Source of the DNA: Desulfobacterales bacterium
GTDB taxonomy: Bacteria; Desulfobacterota; Desulfobacteria; Desulfobacterales; Desulfobacteraceae
NCBI GenBank assembly: GCA_022361395.1
Contig: JAKSAX010000447.1
Location: 1-33,937 of the forward strand
Length of the DNA stretch: 33,937 nucleotides
Reading direction: 5' to 3'
This document shows positions 1 to 8,110 of this stretch, one piece after another (the stretch's first letter is position 1; each line of letters opens with the position of its first letter). Position numbers and translations under genes: made by a program. The notes under the pieces are model-generated. The model did no database searches and was not told the origin of the DNA. It worked only from the letters and a program-made list of their open reading frames with translations.

Positions 1-24
1 AACAAAGATTTTTAGGAGGACAAT

Positions 25-1308
25 ATGCTGGTTTGGGTCATTATCATAATGCTGACACTGCTGCTGCTGGGCTATCCCATGAAAGTGCCCCTGCTGGGCG
101 GGGCCCTGTTTATCTTTGTCTTTTATTTTCCCAACCTGAACAAGATCATCCTGGCCCAGCAGACCATCAACGGGGTCAAGCCCATCTCCCTTGTGGCCGT
201 ACCCATGTTTATCTTTGCGGCGGACATCATCACCTGCGGGCAGTCCGCCAACAAACTCCTGGATTTTATCCGGTCCTTGATCGGCCATATCCGGGGCGGA
301 TTCGCCATTACCACCTGTGCCTCCTGCACGGCCTTCGGCGCCATTTCCGGCTCCACCCAGGCCACGGTCTGCGCCGTTGGCGGCGCCCTGCGCCCGAAGC
401 TGCTGGAAAGCGGGTATTCCAGCCCCTTTGCCAATGCCCTGATCATTAACGCCAGCGACCTGGCCTTCCTCATTCCCCCCAGTATCGGCATGATCATCTA
501 CGGGGTGGCCTCCAAAACCTCGGTGGGAGAGCTGTTCATCGCGGGCATCGGCCCAGGGGTGATGATATTCCTGCTCTTCTCACTCTTCTGCTATGTCCAT
601 GCCGTGATTACGGGCATTCCCACAGCCCCCAGGTCCTCCTGGAAGGACCGGCTGAGATTCGGCCGCAGGGCATTGTTCACCTTTGCCTATCCGGTCATTG
701 TGGTGGGCGGGATATATGCGGGGTTTTTCAGCCCCACTGAGGCGGCGGCCGTGTCCGTACTCTATGCCGTGATCCTGGAGGTGGTGATCTATAAGTCCAT
801 CTCCCTGAAAACCATTCCTTCCATTGCCCTGTCCACAGGGGTGGTCACCGGTGTGGTATTCATCCTCATCGGAGCGGGCATGGCCTTTTCCTGGGCCATT
901 GCCTATGCCAAGATTCCAGCCCTTGTCCTGCCCCAGGTCCTGGGCACGGACCCGGGAACCGTGCGCATCCTTTTAACCATTTCCCTGGCCTATTTTATCG
1001 GGTGCATGTTTGTGGACCCCATTGTGGTGGTCATGATCCTCACCCCGGTATTCACCCCGGTGGTGAACCAGGCCGGCATAGATCCCGTCCTGGTGGGCAC
1101 CATTGTCACCCTCCAGTGCGCCATCGGTTCCGCCACCCCGCCCTTCGGATGTGACATCTTCACGGCCATCGCCGTTTTCCGGCGGCCCTATTTTGAGGTG
1201 ATCCGGGCCACGCCTCCCTTTATCGTCATCCTGGTGCTCTCGTCCCTGGCATTGATCTGGTTTCCCGATATTGCCCTGTTTTTAAGGGACCTGGCCTTTA
1301 ACAAATAA
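25..1308 (+). CDS. dctM: TRAP transporter large permease (DctM family)
   Basis: The 427-residue product is hydrophobic throughout and has the usual DctM length of about 425 residues. It should be the multi-helix, ion-coupled translocating subunit of a tripartite TRAP importer in the inner membrane. Family-like segments are visible: a Gly/Ser/Thr-rich stretch near residues 100-125 (SGSTQATVCAVGG), ASDLAFLIPPSIGMIIYG near 140-160, and a C-terminal ATPPFGCDIF motif. The start is set by AGGAGG eight bases upstream. An in-frame TAG at 13-15 overlaps this Shine-Dalgarno and may be the end of the small permease dctQ lying before the window. The solute-binding protein gene follows at 2616, with an amidohydrolase between them. 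The substrate cannot be read from the permease; the family is certain. Confidence 0.95.
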   Translation: MLVWVIIIMLTLLLLGYPMKVPLLGGALFIFVFYFPNLNKIILAQQTINGVKPISLVAVPMFIFAADIITCGQSANKLLDFIRSLIGHIRGGFAITTCASCTAFGAISGSTQATVCAVGGALRPKLLESGYSSPFANALIINASDLAFLIPPSIGMIIYGVASKTSVGELFIAGIGPGVMIFLLFSLFCYVHAVITGIPTAPRSSWKDRLRFGRRALFTFAYPVIVVGGIYAGFFSPTEAAAVSVLYAVILEVVIYKSISLKTIPSIALSTGVVTGVVFILIGAGMAFSWAIAYAKIPALVLPQVLGTDPGTVRILLTISLAYFIGCMFVDPIVVVMILTPVFTPVVNQAGIDPVLVGTIVTLQCAIGSATPPFGCDIFTAIAVFRRPYFEVIRATPPFIVILVLSSLALIWFPDIALFLRDLAFNK

Positions 1309-1327
1309 GTAAAACAAGGATATTTAA

Positions 1328-2512
1328 ATGAATCTCAAAGAAGAAATAAAGACCATTGAACCCGAACTCATTGCCCTGCGCAGGGATTTTCACATGTACC
1401 CGGAACTGGGGTTTGAAGAGTTCAGGACCCAGGAAAAGATCATTGAATACCTGGAATCCTTAGGCGGAATGTTCAGGATCCGGGAAATGGCCAAAACCGG
1501 CGTTGTGGCCGACCTTGCGGGCGTTGAACCCGGTCCTGTTGTCATGCTCCGTGCGGACATTGACGCCCTGCCCGTAACAGAGGAGACCGGGCTTTCCTAT
1601 CAGTCCGTGAATGAGGGAAAGATGCATGCCTGCGGCCATGACGGCCATATTGCCATGATGCTGGGGGCGGCAAAGATCCTGTCAGGGTACAGGGACCGGC
1701 TCAAAGGCCATTTGAAATTCGTGTTCCAGCCCAATGAGGAGGGTGCCGGGGCCGAACCCATGATAGAAGAAGGGGTGATGGAAAATCCCCGTGTGGACTG
1801 TGCCATAGGCGCCCATATCTGGTCTCCGTTGCCGGCCGGCAGGGTCGGGTTCGGGCCCGGACCGGTGATGGCCCTGTCCGAGTGTTTTGAACTGACCGTC
1901 AAGGGGCGCCAGGGTCACACGGCCAATCCCCACCTGGCCGTGGACCCCATTGCCGTTGCCGCCGGTATCATCACCGCCACCCAGTCCATCCAGGCCAGGG
2001 AGATCAATCCCCTCCAGGCCTCGGCCGTTGTCTTCGGCCGAATCAATGCCGGGTCCACCTATAATATCATCCCTTCGGAGGTGAGCCTGGCAGGTACCAT
2101 CCGCTATCTTTTCCAGGTGCCTGAAGGGGAAGAAGAACCCAGGGACCGGTTTGAACGGATCGTTAAAAATACCTGCAGCGCCTTTCGGGCCGATTACGAA
2201 CTCAGGTTCCTCTTCCGCCAGGAGATGGTGGTGTCTGACCCGGAACTCACAGCCAAAGCCCTGCCCGGAACCCTTGAGACCGTAGGCGGACCTGAAAACG
2301 TTGAAAAGGTCGTCACCATGATCGGTGAGGATTTTTCAGAGTTCGGCAAGACCGTGCCCACCCTCTTCTATTTTATCGGGTCCGGCAATCCTGAAAAAGG
2401 GTGTTCCTATCCCCACCACCATCCCAGGTTCGACATTGATGAATCATCCCTGGCCGTTGGCACTGAAATGCACGTCAGGGGGGCTTTGGCATTGCTGGAC
2501 ATGGACGAATAG
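1328..2512 (+). CDS. M20 family metallo-amidohydrolase (IAA-amino-acid/hippurate hydrolase type)
   Basis: A 394-residue M20D-type amidohydrolase. Enzymes of this family hydrolyse N-acyl bonds of amino acids and related compounds with a two-metal centre. Expected ligands are visible: Cys102 and His104 in HACGHDGH, Glu137/Glu138 in NEEGAGA, His163 in GAHIW, and a C-terminal histidine in YPHHHPRF; GEDFSEF precedes it. The dimerisation-domain motif GRQGHTANPH is near 193-202. There is no signal peptide, so the enzyme acts in the cytoplasm. The start follows an AAGGA eight bases upstream, and the gap to dctM is only 19 bases, so the two are surely co-transcribed. Between the two TRAP genes, it probably deacylates the imported solute (inference). 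The exact substrate is not readable. Confidence 0.92.
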   Translation: MNLKEEIKTIEPELIALRRDFHMYPELGFEEFRTQEKIIEYLESLGGMFRIREMAKTGVVADLAGVEPGPVVMLRADIDALPVTEETGLSYQSVNEGKMHACGHDGHIAMMLGAAKILSGYRDRLKGHLKFVFQPNEEGAGAEPMIEEGVMENPRVDCAIGAHIWSPLPAGRVGFGPGPVMALSECFELTVKGRQGHTANPHLAVDPIAVAAGIITATQSIQAREINPLQASAVVFGRINAGSTYNIIPSEVSLAGTIRYLFQVPEGEEEPRDRFERIVKNTCSAFRADYELRFLFRQEMVVSDPELTAKALPGTLETVGGPENVEKVVTMIGEDFSEFGKTVPTLFYFIGSGNPEKGCSYPHHHPRFDIDESSLAVGTEMHVRGALALLDMDE

Positions 2513-2615
2513 TAAAAAAATCCGGGAAGGAGGTGATGGCTCAGGGCCCGGCCAGGGCGGCAAAGAAAGCAAAGACATGCGGCATTAAACCCAAATTTAA
2601 AAAAGGAAGGACAAC

Positions 2616-3650
2616 ATGAAAGGTAAAATTTACTCCATTATCATCAGCGTATTAACCGCCGGCATCATAATCTCCACCCTGACAGGCTCAGCCTGGGCAG
2701 CCAAGTATGAATGGAAATATGCGGCATCATCCATACCCGGCAGTCTCATTGATATCTATGCAAAAAAACTCCAGCAGCTTCTCAAGGATAAATCCGACGG
2801 GCAGATCGACATGAAGATCTATTACCTCGGGGAACTGGGAAATATCAAAGATATGGCCGAAGCCCTCCAGATGGGGGCTGTTGAGCTGGCCAACCTTACC
2901 CCGGGCCATGTTGCCTCCTTTATCAAAGAAGCCGAGATCTTCAACATCCCCTATGTATTTCCCCCCAGCAACACGGCATTTAAAGAGATCACGGCCCAAA
3001 CCGATGCCTCTTTCCACAAGATATTGGCACAGGGATATGAAAAGCATGACCTCAAGCTCCTGGATATCTATACCGAGGGCGTCATGGCCTGGACCTCCAA
3101 CAAGCCCCTGAAAACCCCGGAGGATTTTAAAGGGCTCAAGATCAGGGTCATGGTATCCCCGCTACTGGTGGAAGGGTTCAGGGCCTACGGGGCCAACCCC
3201 ACCTCCATGCCTTACGGAGAGGTCTATTCCGGTCTCCAGCTCAAGATTGTGGAAGCCCAGAACAACCCCATCAACTGCATTGACGACATGAAGTTCTACG
3301 AGGTCCAGAAGTATATCACCATGGCCAACCGCCTCCAGTGCGCGGCCACCACAACAGCCAATCTCCAGTTCTATGAGAATCTGCCCGCGGATATCCAGGG
3401 AATCGTTAAAGCCGCCATCGGCGAAGCCAGGGAATTTATCTTTGCCGAGCTGGAAAAAGAGGACAAGCAGCGCCTTGCCAGGATCAAGGAAGAAAAACCG
3501 GAAATCGTTTTCTCCGATCTGACAAAGGAAGAGGTCCGGGCCTTTTCACAGCTGAACGGATCGGTAAAAGACCTGTTCATCGACATGACCGGTAAAAACG
3601 GCACAGCCATGCTTGAGGACCTGGCCGTATTGAGCAAACCCTATTTCTAA
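2616..3650 (+). CDS. dctP: TRAP transporter solute-binding protein (DctP family)
   Basis: A 344-residue periplasmic binding protein for the TRAP importer encoded upstream. An N-terminal signal peptide is clear: Lys-rich start, hydrophobic core at residues 5-24, and an AWA|A cleavage site at about 28/29. The family ligand-binding arginine sits in GLKIRV (Arg177), followed by the conserved PYGEVYSGLQ helix and EAQNNP (Asn217), which corresponds to the usual VDGQENP. The start is supported by AAGGAAGG seven bases upstream. It follows the M20 gene after 103 bases, and a stable hairpin lies directly after its stop codon, as often seen where the binding protein must be made in excess. The ligand is probably a carboxylate such as an acyl amino acid, by context only. 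Confidence 0.94.
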   Translation: MKGKIYSIIISVLTAGIIISTLTGSAWAAKYEWKYAASSIPGSLIDIYAKKLQQLLKDKSDGQIDMKIYYLGELGNIKDMAEALQMGAVELANLTPGHVASFIKEAEIFNIPYVFPPSNTAFKEITAQTDASFHKILAQGYEKHDLKLLDIYTEGVMAWTSNKPLKTPEDFKGLKIRVMVSPLLVEGFRAYGANPTSMPYGEVYSGLQLKIVEAQNNPINCIDDMKFYEVQKYITMANRLQCAATTTANLQFYENLPADIQGIVKAAIGEAREFIFAELEKEDKQRLARIKEEKPEIVFSDLTKEEVRAFSQLNGSVKDLFIDMTGKNGTAMLEDLAVLSKPYF

Positions 3651-3653
3651 GAT

Positions 3654-3670
3654 GCATCCGGACCGGATGC
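3654..3670 (+). other. Intercistronic hairpin after dctP
   Basis: GCATCCG and CGGATGC form a perfect 7-bp stem with a 3-base loop four bases after the dctP stop. No T-run follows, so it is not a typical intrinsic terminator. It more likely protects the dctP message from 3' decay or attenuates expression of the genes behind it. Confidence 0.45.
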
Positions 3671-3716
3671 CCCCGGGGTATCCGGCTCCCAAGCTTTTGC
3701 CCCAAGGGAGAAAAAA

Positions 3717-4454
3717 GTGACCGTTTATTCAGCCCGGCCCGGCCAGACCAGTTTCGGCACAGCCATCGGCATCGTGCTTTTAGACAATTACGCCCCTTAC
3801 ATCCCAGGTGATGTTGCCAATGCCTCCACCTTTGATTTTCCGGTGCGGTATGAGACCCCGCCGGGGGTCAGGGGACAGGATCTTTTTCTCCATGACACGG
3901 GCCTTAAAGATGCGGTTCTTGATGCGGCCCGGCGCCTGGTCCGCCAGGGCGGTGTCAGGGCCGTCACCGGGGCCTGCGGGTTCATGCTGCTCTTTCAGGA
4001 GTTCCTGGCTGAAAATCTTGAGGTCCCTGTTTTCATGTCAAGCCTGCTTCAGCTGCCCTTCATGGAGTCCATGCTGGGAAAAGATGAAAAAATCGGCATC
4101 CTGACTGCCAGTTCGGACGGCATGGATCCGGCTATTCTGAAAAAAGCCGGGGTGAATAACCCGGGAGCCGTTGTCATCCAAGGCATGCAGGAAACAAAAT
4201 ACTTCGGTGATGCCATTATCCGGGAAACAGCGGATCTTGATTCCTGCAAAGTGGAGGCGGAAACCGTTGAATCGGCCATGGACATGGTGAGAAGGGATCC
4301 GCAAATCAAAATGATCCTGTCCGAATGCAGCTGCCTGCCGCCATACAGTGCCGCCGTACAGGCAGCCACCGGCCTCCCGGTCTTTGATTTTGTAACCATG
4401 ATCCGCTTTGTACACTCAACCCTTGTCCGGAGACCCTATTCAGGACACATGTAG
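3717..4454 (+). CDS. Aspartate/glutamate racemase family protein
   Basis: A 245-residue protein of the Asp/Glu/hydantoin racemase and maleate isomerase superfamily, which uses a pair of cysteines for cofactor-free proton transfer. The first cysteine is Cys87 in VTGACGFM. The second half carries LSECSCLPPY with Cys204 and Cys206, the expected location of the partner. A GTG start is chosen because AAGGGAG lies seven bases upstream. There is no signal peptide. It sits between the TRAP binding protein and an aminotransferase on the same strand, so it may epimerise a D- or N-carbamoyl/acyl amino acid released by the M20 enzyme. A maleate isomerase or arylmalonate decarboxylase-like role is also possible. 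The superfamily is firm; the reaction is not. Confidence 0.8.
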   Translation: MTVYSARPGQTSFGTAIGIVLLDNYAPYIPGDVANASTFDFPVRYETPPGVRGQDLFLHDTGLKDAVLDAARRLVRQGGVRAVTGACGFMLLFQEFLAENLEVPVFMSSLLQLPFMESMLGKDEKIGILTASSDGMDPAILKKAGVNNPGAVVIQGMQETKYFGDAIIRETADLDSCKVEAETVESAMDMVRRDPQIKMILSECSCLPPYSAAVQAATGLPVFDFVTMIRFVHSTLVRRPYSGHM

Positions 4455-4546
4455 GCCTGAAACACCCCCGGGACACGGCCCGTACACTGTGGATTATCAA
4501 TTAGTAAAACACGGTATTAAAAATTTATTTATCAAGGAGAATTACC

Positions 4547-5650
4547 ATGCAATTTCAGCGTCAAATTTTGGAGCAATGGTTCGATGAGAACCAGTATGAG
4601 ACAGAGTACAACCTGGCGGAGAGCGCCATCCGGTGTTACAACATGGGTGAACTCGGCCTCAATCTTGACGATGTTCCCCTGCGCTACGGATATCACAAGG
4701 GCGACCCGCACCTGCGGAGCCTCCTGGCCGAGCAATATGAAGGCCTGGGAATTGAAAACATCGCCGTCACCTGCGGGGCAAGCGAGGCCATTATCTGCAT
4801 GGTCATGGGATTGCTGGAGCCCGGAAGCCACGTCATCGTGGAACATCCCAATTACGGTTCACTCATTGACAACCCCCGGGCCCGAGGCTGCGATGTCAGC
4901 CTGTTTACCCTGAGGCACGAAGAGGATTTCCAGCCCGACATCGAACGGCTGGAATCCATGATCCGCCCAGACACCAGGATGATCGTCCTCACCCATCCCA
5001 GCAACCCGACAGGATCAACGATTTCCGAAGAGACCCTGCACCGCCTGGTTGAATTGGCTGAAAAGCACGACACCCTGCTCTTATTTGACGAGCTTTACCG
5101 TGACTTTGCCTTTGATAATCCCCTGCCCCAGGCCGCCACCCTGAGCCCCAATGTCATCAGCATGAACAGTATGTCCAAAATATACGGGCTGCCCGGAATC
5201 CGGGTGGGATGGATCGCCACCAAAAACGAAGAGATTGCAGACACGGTCAGAACCGTGCGCGAACATATCAGCATCAGCTGCGCCACAATCGGGGAAGCCA
5301 TCGCTATCCAGGTCCAGGAGCGGCGGGAGGACTTCCTGGCCAGGGCCAGGGCAATCGTGGATGCAAACCGTCCTGTTATGGACGCCTGGATAAAGGACCA
5401 TCCCTGCATCGAATGGGTGCCGCCGGCCTGTGGTATTAACTCATTTCCGCGGCTTAAACCCGGGGTTGATATCGATCCTGAACAATTCATCACCCGCCTG
5501 GTTAAACATCACAAAGTGCATGTTATCCCTGCTGCCCGCATGGAATACGATCCCCGGCATTTCCGCCTGGGCTTTGGTTGTGATACCGAGGAGCTAAAAA
5601 CCGGATTAAGCAGGATTGACGAAACCCTGAAGGATCTTAATTGTATTTAA
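4547..5650 (+). CDS. Class I/II pyridoxal-phosphate aminotransferase
   Basis: A 367-residue fold-type I PLP enzyme. Visible marks are TCGASEA (PLP phosphate site, about residues 75-81), HPSNPTG (150-156), the DELY aspartate that contacts the PLP ring nitrogen (Asp181), the Schiff-base lysine Lys211 in SMSKIYGLPGIRVGW, and a C-terminal HFRLGF arginine that binds the substrate carboxylate. The start has AAGGAGA six bases upstream. The 92-base gap from the racemase gene could hold its own promoter, but the order suggests a shared catabolic role. The N-terminus (NLAESAIRC) recalls the subgroup that includes capreomycidine-synthase-like proteins; I infer an amino acid transaminase without naming the substrate. 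The stop codon TAA is also the first bases of a palindromic repeat. Confidence 0.9.
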   Translation: MQFQRQILEQWFDENQYETEYNLAESAIRCYNMGELGLNLDDVPLRYGYHKGDPHLRSLLAEQYEGLGIENIAVTCGASEAIICMVMGLLEPGSHVIVEHPNYGSLIDNPRARGCDVSLFTLRHEEDFQPDIERLESMIRPDTRMIVLTHPSNPTGSTISEETLHRLVELAEKHDTLLLFDELYRDFAFDNPLPQAATLSPNVISMNSMSKIYGLPGIRVGWIATKNEEIADTVRTVREHISISCATIGEAIAIQVQERREDFLARARAIVDANRPVMDAWIKDHPCIEWVPPACGINSFPRLKPGVDIDPEQFITRLVKHHKVHVIPAARMEYDPRHFRLGFGCDTEELKTGLSRIDETLKDLNCI

Positions 5651-5695
5651 GGGAGCGCGCAAGAATTAGGTGAAGTTATTTTTGCGCGACTCCTA
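5648..5695. repeat. Palindromic repeat, short form (copy R3)
   Basis: This 48-base element consists of the two outer ends of the longer repeat found at 7048 and 8981, joined through GGTGAAG. Its reverse complement matches the left end of copy R1 (TCGCGCAAAAATAACTTCAC), then jumps directly to the right end. It folds as a hairpin, with arms GGGAGCGCGCAAGAATTA and TTATTTTTGCGCGACTCC. It starts on the stop codon of the aminotransferase gene. It is either an internally deleted derivative or the basic unit from which the longer copies grew. Confidence 0.75.
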
Positions 5696-5756
5696 ACCAG
5701 AATAAACCGGGGTGTATTTCAAATACCCGGATTAGTTTTCTCACACCCTGTTTTCT

Positions 5757-5807
5757 GTCAAAAAAGACAGCCTTCCGGCAGAGGAATCTCTCCTGCCGGA
5801 AGGCTGT
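5757..5807 (-). terminator. Intrinsic terminator of the ars operon
   Basis: A perfect 15-bp stem (arms 5767-5781 and 5793-5807, 11-base loop) followed on the minus strand by a C plus six T. It lies 20 bases beyond the acr3 stop codon, as expected for the end of the arsenic operon. On the plus strand it can also stop transcripts coming from the aminotransferase. Confidence 0.85.
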
Positions 5808-5826
5808 TGACGGGAACCTGTCAGGC

Positions 5827-7002
5827 TTAATGATCAAACCAATGGGTTGTCCTTTTGCAGAAACCGACCAGCATCAGCATAACCGGCACCTCAATCAGGA
5901 CGCCGACAACAGTGGCCAGTGCCGCACCTGAGGAAAGCCCGAACAGCATAACAGCAGTGGCTATGGCCACTTCAAAATGATTGGAGGCGCCAATCATGGC
6001 AGCCGGGGCCGCATCTTCGTAGTTCAGCTTTAAAACCCTGGCACCGGCATATCCCAGGCCAAAGATAAATATTGTCTGGATGAAAAGGGGGATGGCGATC
6101 CAGAGTATGGTTAAGGGGTTGGCCGTGATGACCTCCCCTTTAAAGCTGAACAGAAGGACAAGGGTTAACAGCAGCGCACTGATGGTGACCGGTGTTAATA
6201 TCCCGAGAAACTTCTCTTTAAACCAGGTTTCCCCTTTGGTTGAAATAATCCATTTCCTTGAAAAATAACCTGCCACAAGGGGGAGGGCCACATAAATGCC
6301 CACGGAGAGTACCAGTGCCTGCCAGGGGATGGGAAGCTTTCCCACTCCCAGGAGAAAGCCTCCCAGTATCCCGTATAAAACCAGCATGGTCAGGGAGTTC
6401 ACAGCAACCATCACCAGGGTCAGGCCGTCGTTGCCCCGGGACAGGTAACTCCACACCAGAACCATGGCGGTACAGGGGGCGATCCCCAGAAGGATGCACC
6501 CTGCAAGATAACTTCTCCACAGCGGGATCTGGAGCATTTTAACCCCGTCCTGGAGAACAATATTGCCGGCCCCGTGCTGTGCGCCCACGGGCAGGTCAAG
6601 GCCGAAGGGCATTTTTACAAGGTCCATTGCCTCGGTGCCGATAAAGGATTTCAGGAGGAATCCCAGAAAAAACAGGGAGATGGCATACATGGTAAACGGT
6701 TTTATGCACCAGTTTAAGAAAAGGGTGAAAAAAACCGGTTTACCGCTTTTTCCGGCTTTGATGACAGAGGCAAAGTCGATTTTAACCATGATGGGATACA
6801 TCATGAAAAAGAGACAGAATGCAATGGGTATGGAGACAACAGGGGCGCCTCCCACGTTGATGGACATTCCGTCAAGGGTTTTGGCCAGATCCGGGGCTAA
6901 TTTTCCCAAAAGAATGCCGCCGATAATGCACAGCCCCACCCAGACCGTCAGGTACCGTTCGAATATACTGGTCATTTTGCGTTCATTGCCATTGGCACTC
7001 AT
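5827..7002 (-). CDS. acr3: Arsenite efflux transporter, ACR3 family
   Basis: A 391-residue inner-membrane carrier that expels arsenite using the proton motive force. The family signature [19 protein letters not shown] is present with the essential cysteine at Cys177, and the late-helix glutamate lies in VLIEVPVML (Glu371). About ten hydrophobic segments are visible. It is some 30-40 residues longer than many ACR3 proteins; the extra length lies in the loop around residues 118-162 before the cysteine helix. It is the last gene of the arsR-arsC-acr3 set and is followed by a strong terminator. The 126-base gap to arsC is mostly filled by a palindromic repeat, which may lower read-through. The start is preceded by AGGAGAAGG a few bases upstream. 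Confidence 0.95.
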   Translation of the reverse strand: MSANGNERKMTSIFERYLTVWVGLCIIGGILLGKLAPDLAKTLDGMSINVGGAPVVSIPIAFCLFFMMYPIMVKIDFASVIKAGKSGKPVFFTLFLNWCIKPFTMYAISLFFLGFLLKSFIGTEAMDLVKMPFGLDLPVGAQHGAGNIVLQDGVKMLQIPLWRSYLAGCILLGIAPCTAMVLVWSYLSRGNDGLTLVMVAVNSLTMLVLYGILGGFLLGVGKLPIPWQALVLSVGIYVALPLVAGYFSRKWIISTKGETWFKEKFLGILTPVTISALLLTLVLLFSFKGEVITANPLTILWIAIPLFIQTIFIFGLGYAGARVLKLNYEDAAPAAMIGASNHFEVAIATAVMLFGLSSGAALATVVGVLIEVPVMLMLVGFCKRTTHWFDH

Positions 7003-7047
7003 TTTTACCTTCTCCTCTCTCTTTTTTGCTGATTAGACAATTTGTTC

Positions 7048-7150
7048 AGGAATCGCGCAAAAATAACTTCACCTGGTCTGTTTATAAAAACCCTTAAAAC
7101 ATTGGGTATTTTGCAAACAGAATGTGAGCTAATTCTTACGCGATCCCTTA
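7048..7150. repeat. Palindromic repeat, full form (copy R1)
   Basis: A 103-base element matching copy R2 (8981-9083) without gaps and with about ten differences, all of them transitions. The whole element is an imperfect palindrome: its ends (left AGGAATCGCGCAAAAATAA; right, reverse complement, AGGGATCGCGTAAGAATTA) and its inner arms (TCTGTTTATAAAAACCC against TCTGTTTGCAAAATACCC) pair around a TTAAAACATT loop. No coding capacity and no transposase nearby. It lies between arsC and acr3, and its right end runs into the arsC reading frame. It resembles a MITE or a REP-like element; no clear target duplication is seen. Confidence 0.85.
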
Positions 7151-7593
7151 TTGATATTTTCAGGCAACTTCTCGACAAACGCCCTGATTTCATCCCTGAC
7201 CCGGCGATAACAGTCCAGCTGCTTCTCTTTGCTTTCTCCCTGTTTGGCCAATTCTTCCGCCATTTTCGGGGGATCGTCAAAACCGGCGTGGACAACCTTG
7301 CACCGCGGCGGAAAATAGGGACAGGTTTCATGGGCATGGCCGCAGACCGTAATAACTGCATCCAGGTCGGTATCCTTAAACTCATCCATGTTTTTGGACC
7401 GCTGGTTTGAGATATCCACACCGGATTCCGCCATAACCTTTACGGCATCGGGATTCAACCCATGGGTTTCGACACCGGCGGAACAGGCATCAATGATGTC
7501 GCCTTTCAGCTTCCTTGCCCACCCCTCAGCCATCTGGCTGCGGCATGAATTCCCCGTGCAAAGGAATAAGATCTTCATTTTTTCTTTCATCAT
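7129..7593 (-). CDS. arsC: Arsenate reductase, thioredoxin-coupled (LMW-PTPase fold)
   Basis: A 154-residue reductase of arsenate to arsenite. The phosphatase-like P-loop CTGNSCRS gives Cys12 and Cys17; Cys84 and Cys91 (VCGHAHETC) form the redox shuttle, and Asp107 lies in the FDDPP motif. All are offset by two from the staphylococcal pI258 enzyme, which uses thioredoxin as electron donor. The start has GAGGAG upstream; a second in-frame ATG follows at once. It is 16 bases behind arsR and upstream of acr3. The last seven codons (KGSRKN and the TAG stop) lie inside palindromic repeat R1, so the native C-terminus has probably been replaced or extended by the insertion. Confidence 0.95.
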   Translation of the reverse strand: MMKEKMKILFLCTGNSCRSQMAEGWARKLKGDIIDACSAGVETHGLNPDAVKVMAESGVDISNQRSKNMDEFKDTDLDAVITVCGHAHETCPYFPPRCKVVHAGFDDPPKMAEELAKQGESKEKQLDCYRRVRDEIRAFVEKLPENINKGSRKN

Positions 7594-7609
7594 TAATTCT
7601 CCTCAGGGT

Positions 7610-7990
7610 TCACGATTTGGTGCATGTGCCGCTTCTTCTCTGTTTCCGGCTCAGATCTTCACAGGGAATGCGCAGTATCTCTTCCAGTGAGGCCAGATCC
7701 TTTTGGATCTGCCTGGAGTTTTCCAATTTCCCTTTTACCCATTTGAAAAGCGGGCTCAAAGACGGGTCTTCCGAACTGATCCGGAAATAAATCCATCTTC
7801 CCTGTTTACGGTTTTGAAGCACACCGGCGTTTACCATCTGGCTCAAGTGCCGGGAGGCTGTTGCACCGGCAACCTGTAAAAACTCAGTAATCTGGCAGGC
7901 GCATAACTCGTCGTGAACCAGCAGGGCACAGAATATCCTGAGCCTGTTTTTATCTGATATTGCCTTGATAACGGAAAGTGTACTGTCCAT
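7610..7990 (-). CDS. arsR: ArsR family arsenite-responsive repressor
   Basis: A 126-residue winged-helix repressor. The metalloid-binding motif ELCACQI is intact (Cys30, Cys32) at the start of helix 3, followed by the recognition helix ATASRHLSQMVNAGVL and the wing QGRWIYFRI. A further cysteine is present near the C-terminus (SGTCTKS). It heads the arsR-arsC-acr3 operon and should release its operator when arsenite binds. The start has AAGGAAAT upstream. A 16-bp imperfect palindrome just upstream of the ribosome binding site is the likely operator. Confidence in the family is high. Confidence 0.94.
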   Translation of the reverse strand: MDSTLSVIKAISDKNRLRIFCALLVHDELCACQITEFLQVAGATASRHLSQMVNAGVLQNRKQGRWIYFRISSEDPSLSPLFKWVKGKLENSRQIQKDLASLEEILRIPCEDLSRKQRRSGTCTKS

Positions 7991-8005
7991 ATTAAATTTC
8001 CTTAA

Positions 8006-8021
8006 TTAGCCAAATGACTAA
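8006..8021 (-). promoter_or_regulatory. Candidate ArsR operator
   Basis: TTAGCCAAATGACTAA is a palindrome with 6 of 8 matches between the halves, 15 bases before the arsR start codon. A second TTAGCCAAA occurs at 8026-8034 as a direct repeat. Position upstream of the ars operon is what autoregulation by ArsR predicts. No convincing -10/-35 pair was picked. Confidence 0.45.
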
Positions 8022-8072
8022 CTATTTAGCCAAACACGGAATTAAAATCAACAGTTTTTTTGGTATTAATAC

Positions 8073-8110
8073 AGAAAAACCGGTGCAGGAAGTGATCTAC
8101 CGGTTTTTCT
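8073..8110 (-). terminator. Intrinsic terminator, probably bidirectional
   Basis: AGAAAAACCGGT and ACCGGTTTTTCT form a perfect 12-bp stem around a 14-base loop, with A-rich and T-rich shoulders on both sides. It overlaps the stop codon of the crotonase-family gene (minus strand) and isolates that gene from the ars operon. Confidence 0.75.

Noticed and set aside
1-15. Possible last codons and TAG stop of a dctQ small permease gene
   Set aside because: Only four codons are visible; plausible by gene order but not supportable from sequence.
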